The notes beneath the pieces are model-generated. The model saw only the letters and a program-made list of their open reading frames with translations. It was not told the DNA's origin and made no database searches. DNA of 12,209 bases. Source: Chloroflexota bacterium (GTDB taxonomy: Bacteria; Chloroflexota; UBA4733). Every line of letters starts with the position of its first letter. Position 1 is the first letter of the stretch. Position numbers and translations under genes: made by a program. The stretch spans positions 1 to 12,209 of the forward strand of contig JANWJO010000222.1 of assembly GCA_025449435.1 (NCBI GenBank), in the 5' to 3' direction. Shown here piece after piece: positions 1 through 5,075 of the stretch.

Positions 1-131
1 AGCATCAGGCCGTCGGCGCGGGAGACGGCGAACACCTGTTCATAGATTTTGCGTCCATCCGCACCCAAAGCCGTGAGTTGGTCCACCAACTTGACCACCT
101 GCTCACGCAGGCGAGCGACTTCCGCGTCCAT
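1..131 (-). CDS. Small partial gene downstream of the decoration-like protein (3' end outside window)
   Basis: An open frame starts with ATG at 131 and runs off the left edge without a stop, giving 43 visible residues. It begins MDAEVARLREQVVKLVDQL and continues with a mix of hydrophobic and charged residues spaced like a short coiled coil. It lies 3 nt after the TAG of the preceding gene and has no strong Shine-Dalgarno sequence, so it is probably translated by coupling. I do not recognise the family. In HK97-like gene orders this position often holds head-completion or head-tail connector genes, but nothing visible assigns it to one of those. Because the end is missing, the length and product are open. 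Confidence 0.5.
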   Translation of the reverse strand, partial: MDAEVARLREQVVKLVDQLTALGADGRKIYEQVFAVSRADGLM

Positions 132-134
132 CGC

Positions 135-593
135 CTAGATGTACTGAACGAGCACGGTCACGCCAGAAGCGGAACCAGTGCCGCCACCTTCAGCCGTGGC
201 CGAGCCGACGCTAATGGCAGTGGGGAACGCCACACCCACCGCGCCAATGGGCAAGCTCACAAAGCCACTGGTCACGGGTACGAGCAGTTCGAGCGATGGG
301 GGCGTGGTGCCCATCGTCACGCCAGCCGCAGCCACGTTGAACAGTTGCACGTAGGCGATAGCGGCGCTGGTGTTGATGGCCTGGATGCCATACACCACGC
401 CGCCGGTGGCTTTGACGGCTTGCGCGGTGCCATTGGCAGCCGTGATGCGTGCGGGAGTCGCCCCCACGCTGGCCTGAAGGTTGACCTGGAGGTTATCGCT
501 CGCGTCGGCCTTGGGCACGGCTGCCGAACCATCGGCGTGCTGAAACGGTACGGGCCGGTAGTTCGGGTCCTGGGGATCGGTATCTGCTGGCAT
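135..593 (-). CDS. Putative virion structural / decoration-like protein
   Basis: This 152-residue protein has a charged, Pro-rich N-terminus (MPADTDPQDPNYRPVPF), then from about residue 35 a Gly/Ala/Thr/Val-rich, beta-strand-like domain to the end. The part around residues 64-115 (VVYGIQAINTSAAIAYVQLF, then VTMGTTPP and a hydrophobic strand) resembles the 'interesting beta-sandwich' pattern I know from small phage structural proteins encoded next to capsid or connector genes; their exact role is usually unassigned. No signal peptide or membrane segment is seen. ATG at 593 is preceded by AGAAAGAGG at a good distance. It follows the capsid gene after a 103-nt spacer that contains a strong hairpin, so its output may be set separately from the capsid. 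A decoration role is inferred from position and composition. Confidence 0.6.
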   Translation of the reverse strand: MPADTDPQDPNYRPVPFQHADGSAAVPKADASDNLQVNLQASVGATPARITAANGTAQAVKATGGVVYGIQAINTSAAIAYVQLFNVAAAGVTMGTTPPSLELLVPVTSGFVSLPIGAVGVAFPTAISVGSATAEGGGTGSASGVTVLVQYI

Positions 594-622
594 GGTTGCC
601 TCTTTCTCTAGCTACGATGAAC

Positions 623-667
623 GGCCACAGACCAGGCGCCGCCACCCGCAGCGCCCAGTCCATGACC
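623..667 (-). promoter_or_regulatory. 17-pair RNA hairpin in the spacer after the capsid gene
   Basis: In the leftward transcript, arm GGTCATGGACTGGGCGC (667 to 651) pairs without interruption with GCGCCTGGTCTGTGGCC (639 to 623) around an 11-nt loop: 12 Watson-Crick and 5 G.U pairs. The G.U pairs would be A.C mismatches in RNA from the other strand, so the full structure forms only in the mRNA of these genes. No U-run follows, so it is not a standard intrinsic terminator. It could protect the capsid mRNA 3' end, be an RNase processing site, or attenuate the next gene, whose start lies 30 nt further on. Confidence 0.6.
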
Positions 668-690
668 AAGGAGGAAGGAAGGGAAAGGAA
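668..690 (-). other. 23-nt homopyrimidine tract in mRNA before the hairpin
   Basis: The transcript has 23 consecutive pyrimidines from 690 to 668, starting 6 nt after the capsid stop codon and ending directly against the hairpin. It contains CCTCCTT, the same bases as the anti-Shine-Dalgarno end of 16S rRNA, so it could in principle pair with purine-rich ribosome binding sites, including AGAGAAAGAGG before the gene at 593. Uninterrupted placement against a strong stem suggests a composite element. The tract is seen directly; any role is inference. Confidence 0.5.
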
Positions 691-696
691 CAGCGC

Positions 697-2157
697 CTAC
701 GAATTTGAGATTCCGTAAATCGCCCCGCACAGGCCAGGCACGTAGAGTTTGGGCGTAGCGAACAGTTTCACCGCGACCGACCACTGATCGCCGTTCGTGG
801 TGTTGTACTGCGGCGGGTAGTCGATCTCGATGTAGTCCTGGTTACAGTCCATCTCCATGACGTTCTTGATGCCGGACGGCGCGTACCAGCCAGGCAGCGC
901 AGTCGAGAGCGCCAGCAACGTTCCCTGCGGGATTTTCGGATGGACCTTGACGGGCACTTCTGAGCCCGTTGCGCCGTTGGTGAGACGTGCCACGCGGAAC
1001 AGGCCACCGGCCTGGTTCTGCTGGTTGACCATCACGTAGTACGGTGCGCCAGCGCCAAGCGTGATGTTGGTGATCTTGGTGGACTCTTGCACGTTGCAGA
1101 AGATGTTGTCAGGGTCGCCGTTGGCCGTGTTCCAGATGCCGGTAAACAGGCTCTGGATTTCGGTCTGGGTCAGCGTCCCGTTCTGGTTCAACAACGTAGC
1201 GCCGGTCCCGCCCCACATCTGGGTGTAGATACCGTTCCAGTCGTTCGCTGTCCCAGTGGTGTCCGCCGCCGGTGGCTGCGTCCCGCTTACCGGGATGGTG
1301 GTGATGGTAATCGGGCTGCCGTTGGTTGTACACGTGAGGCCATTGAAGATCGTGGCGCTCGACGGGATGCTCGCAGCATCAGCCGACACCACAAGGTAGT
1401 ACGGGCCACCAGTGGCACCGGCGTAAATCCGGAAGCCAATCACCGGCTGGCCGGAGGGGAACACGGGCGTGACCACACACGATCCGGTCGAGCCGGACGC
1501 GATAGTGAACGTCTTTTCCGACGCTGATGGCGTGGACTCACCGGCGCCGGTGATGACGGTCTGCTTGACCGCGTAGGTGGTACCGCTGGCGATGCTGCCG
1601 CCGGTAATCGCGCTCACCGCACTGGTGATGGTCGGCGCAGCGCCCACGGCGCCAGGCGCTTGTTCGCCGGAGGCTGCCGTGCTGTTCTGGCCAAAGAGGA
1701 TGTTGTAGTCCTCAGTGATCATCAACGAGCGCAGCAGGTTGACTACGGCGGTGCCCTTGGTGTCCAAGAACCCGTTGCCGCCCCATTGCTGCTCGAATGT
1801 CACGAAGTCGGCCAGTGCCATCGAACGGTACGTCGCCGTCATATCTTCCGTCGTGGTCTTCACCACCGGGCCACTGGCGCCATCGGCTACAAAACCGCGC
1901 AGCGCCGTGTTGTTGACGGCGGTGACGGCCTTGTACTCGGCCTTGCGGCCCTTGCCCTTGACTCGGGGGAGCAGGTTCCGCACCGGCGAGAGCACGGGGA
2001 ACAACATGAGGGCGATTGGCTCGAGGTTGTAGGGCTGGAAACCGGTCGCCAAGTTCCAGTCTTTTTGTGCGTCGGGGGAGAGGAACCCCATTGCCGGCGC
2101 GAGGCCGGACTTATACGCATCCAGCGTTTGCTGGATTTCGGTCATGCCACTAGCCAT
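697..2157 (-). CDS. Major capsid protein, HK97-like fold, with apparent Ig-like insert
   Basis: A 486-residue capsid subunit that would assemble the icosahedral head. Residues 41-160 look like the N-arm, E-loop and spine-helix part (LEPIALMLFPVLSPVRNLLPR, then KGKGRKAEYKAVTAV). Residues 305-486 look like the P- and A-domain end, with LFRVARL, KVHPKIPQGTLLALSTALPG and the late IEIDYPPQY strand usual in this capsid group. In between, about residues 172-296 form a Thr/Ser/Gly-rich segment (ITSAVSAITGGSIASGTTYA, then VIGFRIYAGATGGPYYLV) that resembles a fibronectin/Ig-like beta-sandwich and looks inserted. No long N-terminal delta domain is evident; scaffolding may come from the preceding protease fusion. 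ATG at 2157 has AGAAAGAG upstream and lies 15 nt after the protease stop. The capsid call is firm from sequence and position; the insert boundaries are approximate. Confidence 0.87.
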   Translation of the reverse strand: MASGMTEIQQTLDAYKSGLAPAMGFLSPDAQKDWNLATGFQPYNLEPIALMLFPVLSPVRNLLPRVKGKGRKAEYKAVTAVNNTALRGFVADGASGPVVKTTTEDMTATYRSMALADFVTFEQQWGGNGFLDTKGTAVVNLLRSLMITEDYNILFGQNSTAASGEQAPGAVGAAPTITSAVSAITGGSIASGTTYAVKQTVITGAGESTPSASEKTFTIASGSTGSCVVTPVFPSGQPVIGFRIYAGATGGPYYLVVSADAASIPSSATIFNGLTCTTNGSPITITTIPVSGTQPPAADTTGTANDWNGIYTQMWGGTGATLLNQNGTLTQTEIQSLFTGIWNTANGDPDNIFCNVQESTKITNITLGAGAPYYVMVNQQNQAGGLFRVARLTNGATGSEVPVKVHPKIPQGTLLALSTALPGWYAPSGIKNVMEMDCNQDYIEIDYPPQYNTTNGDQWSVAVKLFATPKLYVPGLCGAIYGISNS

Positions 2158-2172
2158 CTGGAAGCACTCTTT

Positions 2173-4251
2173 CTATCGGTTCGACGGGTGAAACTGCTTG
2201 TAGGCTTGCACGGCTAAGTCCTCACGCTCCTTGACGCTCAACGCTGCGACACGATTGGCCAGCCACTCGGTGGAACCGGCTGCTGGGACTGCCGTTTTGC
2301 TGCTGCCATCAGGATTGATGCGCTCGGGATCGAAGCCGATGCCCTTGTCAATGGCGAACACGCTCCCCTTGGGTGGGGTGGCCATCTCCTTGATCTTGGC
2401 GATGTCGGTTTGTGCCGCTGTGAGCGCTGCCCGCGTCGTTGCCAGCTCATCTTGCGTCGCCTTTGTCCGGTCGGCCAGTGCCTCCAGACCTTTTGCGATG
2501 CCTCCGGCGAGTTTGGCAATATCCGGGATAGCACTCAACGGCTCGGCCGCCGCTGCCTTAGTCACGAAGTCAACCGCCCCCCGAGCGGCTATGCGTGCAT
2601 CAATGAACTTCACGAGGTCCGCTTCAGTGGCGAACGTGAGCGAAAGCGTGCTGGGCGTTGCTACCGACGCATTGCCGGCAAGGTCCTGGAAGTCGGGCGC
2701 GGTGCGCTGGCCACCATCGCTCATCGTCACCGGGTTATCGGCGTCGCCATCACGGTCTTTGTCGGTCTGATTGGCCAGTGCCTCGAGCTGCGCCGCGACA
2801 TCCTTGAGCAGTGCGGAAAGGTCGCCGGTCAGGGTCGTTGGGCGGCCGGGTGTGCCGGGGCCAGGGTTGAGGGCGAGTACGTCACTTGCCGCTTTGGCCG
2901 CCTTGAGCATCGCTGCCTCCTCATCTGAGTGGGCGTGCTCGTGGCTGCCATCATCGCTGTGGTGGTGGTCGTGCGCGTGCGTCGCCCCATCGTGGTTGTG
3001 ATCGTGTTCGTGGTTGCCGGTCGTTGGGTGACCGGGCAACATTGCCTTGCTCAGGTTCGGCTTGGCGGCAAAGTAGCTACTGCCCGCCTCACGTAGCTTG
3101 AGCGCAGCCGCCTGTTGCTCTGGCGTGAGCATGCGCGCGTCTTTGCCGTCGAGGTGGGTGTGCTCGTGGATGTCGTCATCATCGTGGAGGTGTGCGTGCG
3201 TGTGGGTATCGCCGCGCCCATCGTCGTGCTCGTGGTTGTGGACGCCCTTGAACGGGTGCTTGTGCTCGACATGGGATGCCGCCGCTAATGCGGCATCGGG
3301 AGCGGGTGCTTGGGTCGCTGCGCTCATGGCTGCTTTCTCCTTGTTGTCCTCACCGATGCCACGTGCCTTGGCAGCACGCCGGATAGCGGGTAGCGCTTTT
3401 TCTGCGATGGTGGCCGGTTCGCCGCCGGCATTGATCTGCGCCGCTGCACGACTCAGCGCGTTGCGGATGTGCGCGTCATCGTGAATGGGGTAATGCCGGA
3501 GACTGCGCGGCGTCGTTTTACCGCTGTCATCTTTCGACCCCCCTGACTCGATGTAGGCAAAGGCATCGTCGGGCAGGTCATTTTGATCGGCGGTACTGAT
3601 CGCCGCCTTATCCGCCATATCCCGCGCGCCGGCACACAAGGGGCAGTCACACGTACACGTCGGGTCAGGGACCGTCGGTGTGCAATCGCAGTCGCAGCCA
3701 GCGAGGTCACACTTAGCCACGTCCACCATCAGCGCGGCCTTGACGCTATCCTCAATCACCGGCCCAGCGGCGCCCAGCTTCCACTCGTTGCGTCCCGCGC
3801 GCTTGACCAGCGTGAACCGTGCCGCGTCGTTGGCTGGGCGGTCAACAATCGAGATTTCGATGAGCTTGCCGCCATTGATGCGCCCGTTCTTGGCTGTCCC
3901 ATCGAACACGATGCGCGGCGACTTGATACCGACGCTGAAGCCGTTATAGACGCCCTCTTTGACCTTGTTCCACGCTTGATCGTCCACAATCCGCGCTGAG
4001 AGATGCGGGCCGGGAGCGGTGGTGAGGTCCACTGACTTGGCTTTGCCCACCGCGCTATCAGGACGGTGTTGCTCCCGGATATTGCCCCACGAGGACAGCC
4101 AGGTGGGTAGCTCGCTCTTGAGCCAGTCGGGATCGACGATCTGATGGTCAAGGTCCACGTCAGCCGAGGAGACATAGCCCTCTACCGTGCGTTGGGAATC
4201 GTCACTTTTCGAGCTAAAAGGTATATAGGCGTAGCTAATCTGGTCCGGCAT
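2173..4251 (-). CDS. Prohead protease (S78-like) fused to a long metal-binding-like and scaffold-like tail
   Basis: Residues 1-150 match an HK97-type prohead protease, the serine enzyme that matures the capsid inside the prohead: RTVEGYVSSADVDLD, probable catalytic His62 in NIREQHRP, probable nucleophile Ser106 in YNGFSVGI, and the closing IEISIVDRPANDAARF motif. The remainder is a 540-residue extension: a cysteine cluster (8 Cys in 181-206); a region at 225-300 (LPDDAFAYIESGG, then RSLRHYPIHD and ALPAIRRAAKARGI) that I recognise from other phage protease-linked proteins; two His clusters at 327-366 and 408-441; a DxDxDGDxD stretch at 497-505; and a coiled-coil-like C-terminal part (about 575-625) resembling a scaffold. 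The usual protease is about 200 residues, so this is a large fusion. A perfect AAGGAGG lies 4 nt before ATG at 4251 and overlaps the preceding TAA. Protease call firm; scaffold role inferred. Confidence 0.82.
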   Translation of the reverse strand: MPDQISYAYIPFSSKSDDSQRTVEGYVSSADVDLDHQIVDPDWLKSELPTWLSSWGNIREQHRPDSAVGKAKSVDLTTAPGPHLSARIVDDQAWNKVKEGVYNGFSVGIKSPRIVFDGTAKNGRINGGKLIEISIVDRPANDAARFTLVKRAGRNEWKLGAAGPVIEDSVKAALMVDVAKCDLAGCDCDCTPTVPDPTCTCDCPLCAGARDMADKAAISTADQNDLPDDAFAYIESGGSKDDSGKTTPRSLRHYPIHDDAHIRNALSRAAAQINAGGEPATIAEKALPAIRRAAKARGIGEDNKEKAAMSAATQAPAPDAALAAASHVEHKHPFKGVHNHEHDDGRGDTHTHAHLHDDDDIHEHTHLDGKDARMLTPEQQAAALKLREAGSSYFAAKPNLSKAMLPGHPTTGNHEHDHNHDGATHAHDHHHSDDGSHEHAHSDEEAAMLKAAKAASDVLALNPGPGTPGRPTTLTGDLSALLKDVAAQLEALANQTDKDRDGDADNPVTMSDGGQRTAPDFQDLAGNASVATPSTLSLTFATEADLVKFIDARIAARGAVDFVTKAAAAEPLSAIPDIAKLAGGIAKGLEALADRTKATQDELATTRAALTAAQTDIAKIKEMATPPKGSVFAIDKGIGFDPERINPDGSSKTAVPAAGSTEWLANRVAALSVKEREDLAVQAYKQFHPSNR
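2929..3030 (-). other. His-rich segment 2 of the protease fusion
   Basis: Residues 408-441 contain 13 His in 34 residues, mostly as HxHxH alternation with Asp and Glu (NHEHDHNHDGATHAHDHHH, then SHEHAH). Such stretches bind Zn, Ni, Co or Cu in unrelated proteins. It sits 41 residues after the first cluster, separated by a helical Ala/Gln/Lys stretch. Confidence 0.75.
3154..3273 (-). other. His-rich segment 1 of the protease fusion
   Basis: Residues 327-366 contain 13 His in 40 residues (HVEHKHPFKGVHNHEH, then THTHAHLHDDDDIHEHTH), with acidic residues between. It has the same style and His count as segment 2, suggesting an internal duplication or convergent low-complexity expansion. Confidence 0.75.
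3634..3711 (-). other. Cysteine cluster in the protease fusion
   Basis: Residues 181-206 hold eight cysteines at 181, 186, 188, 190, 199, 201, 203 and 206 (CDLAGCDCDC, nine residues, then CTCDCPLC). The CxCxC and CxCxxC spacing is metallothionein-like or zinc-cluster-like. It lies directly after the protease domain, where a processing or hinge region would be expected. Confidence 0.7.
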
Positions 4252-4255
4252 AGCG

Positions 4256-4262
4256 CCTCCTT
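4256..4262 (-). promoter_or_regulatory. Consensus ribosome binding site of the protease gene
   Basis: The mRNA reads TAAGGAGGCGCTATG: AAGGAGG four bases before the ATG at 4251, its first two bases lying inside the TAA stop of the upstream minor head gene. It is the clearest Shine-Dalgarno sequence I found in the window and fixes the protease start. Confidence 0.8.
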
Positions 4263-4854
4263 ATGCTGCCGCTGGCTCGACATAATGTATGCAATTGCGA
4301 TGCCAGACCTCACCCAAGGCGCTTTCGGCCTCGTTTTGGCTGTCGTAGACATTGCCCGCTATGGCAGAACATTTGGGCTCCGCCGCGCTGTCAGGCGCAA
4401 TGCGGAACTTGCCCTGTTTCGGGTTGACCTGGTAGTAATCGTGCTGTGCCTGCCGGCGCATTTCCAGGGCATCACCACGCGCCCACACACCCGCATCACT
4501 CATCGCACGATCGGCCAGCCAGGTCACGAGGTCATCTTCGGACGGTTGCGTTTCGAGAAACACCCGTAGACGGGAGGCATACTCATTGAGCCGGTCGCTT
4601 GCCGTGATGGCGGCTTGGTGGGCGATATCCTCAGCCACCGCTAGCGTGTACACCGCTCCGTCATCTTCTTGGAGCAGAGCATCGAGCGTCTGTTGGTAGG
4701 CGTCCCGCCATTGCGCGGTGAGATAGTCGGTGTATGCCTGATCTATGGTGGTCGGTTCACCCGGCGCAAACGGCAGGCTGCCTAAGTCCGTCCACGTGAC
4801 GCTCAGCAGCGGTTGATCCGCTGGCGCGTCTGCCGTCGTGGTGGCCGCGCTCAC
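4261..4854 (-). CDS. Short MuF-like minor head protein
   Basis: A 197-residue protein between portal and protease, the usual place of the minor head (Mu gpF / SPP1 gp7 type) gene. Its C-terminus fits that family's closing signature: PKCSAIAGNVYDSQNEAESA then EVWHRNCIHYVEP, giving Cys162, His185, Cys188 and His190 in the C...H-x-x-C-x-H layout that many MuF domains show as C-x-x-C...HPNCRC. Only one Cys is present at the front, so the metal site may be reduced. Residues 35-135 are mostly helical with no recognisable domain. MuF proteins are commonly about 250-500 residues, so this is short. It starts at GTG 4854 in a GTGA overlap with the preceding stop and has no Shine-Dalgarno sequence, implying coupled translation. 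In relatives, such proteins associate with the portal inside the prohead. Moderately sure. Confidence 0.55.
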   Translation of the reverse strand: MSAATTTADAPADQPLLSVTWTDLGSLPFAPGEPTTIDQAYTDYLTAQWRDAYQQTLDALLQEDDGAVYTLAVAEDIAHQAAITASDRLNEYASRLRVFLETQPSEDDLVTWLADRAMSDAGVWARGDALEMRRQAQHDYYQVNPKQGKFRIAPDSAAEPKCSAIAGNVYDSQNEAESALGEVWHRNCIHYVEPAAA

Positions 4855-5075
4855 GCAGGCTTATTCCGGCAGCGCTTACAGCGATGCTGGCCGTGATGCC
4901 AGTACAGTGGCAGCGCCGTCTCGCCACAGAGCGCACACGCAGGCACTACAACCGGCTCGTCTACTTCCGGTTCCTCGACGGCCTCATCTTCGACCGCCTC
5001 TTCGACCGCCTCAGCGTCAGGTACCACTGCCTCATCTACGTCAGCACTCACTGCCCTACCTCTACGTCGTGCCAT
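4851..5075 (-). CDS. Small acidic protein with C-terminal zinc ribbon
   Basis: From ATG at 5075 this is a 74-residue protein: a basic start (MARRRGRAV), an acidic stretch rich in Glu, Ala and Val (about residues 12-44, including tandem EAVE units), then a zinc ribbon with CxxC (CALC), 15 residues and a second CxxC (CKRC). The four cysteines would bind one zinc ion. A GTG three bases earlier is also in frame; GAGGAG lies 6 nt before the ATG and 3 nt before the GTG, favouring the ATG, which shares its A with the portal TGA. It overlaps the next start as GTGA. Small zinc-ribbon proteins occur between portal and minor head genes in some phages, but a role is not known to me. Acid tail plus ribbon suggests nucleic-acid mimicry or protein contact; this is inference. 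Confidence 0.7.
   Translation of the reverse strand: MARRRGRAVSADVDEAVVPDAEAVEEAVEDEAVEEPEVDEPVVVPACALCGETALPLYWHHGQHRCKRCRNKPA
4987..5010. repeat. Two tandem 12-bp units in the acidic region
   Basis: The + strand carries TCTTCGACCGCC twice in a row. Read on the coding strand the units specify repeated Glu-Ala-Val-Glu-like residues in the acidic arm of the zinc-ribbon protein, and the length is a multiple of three. It looks like in-frame slippage expansion. Confidence 0.7.

Noticed and set aside
623..667. Intrinsic terminator after the capsid gene
   Set aside because: The stem is strong but no U-run follows on the leftward transcript and a structural gene continues 30 nt further on.
668..676. 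AAGGAGG on the + strand as a ribosome binding site
   Set aside because: No + strand start codon follows at a usable distance with a real gene behind it; on the transcribed strand it is part of the pyrimidine tract.
1660..2217. + strand open frame of 185 residues opposite the capsid gene
   Set aside because: His/Arg/Gly-rich antisense translation of the capsid N-terminal part with no domain or ribosome binding site.
3154..3273. Nickel-handling (HypB/SlyD-like) or ZIP-transporter origin of the His-rich region
   Set aside because: No GTPase, PPIase or membrane segments are present; the frame is continuous with a prohead protease.
2929..3273. CRISPR-like or tandem DNA repeat array from the repeated GTG-rich bases
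   Set aside because: The repetition comes from His codons; there are no regular repeat-spacer units.
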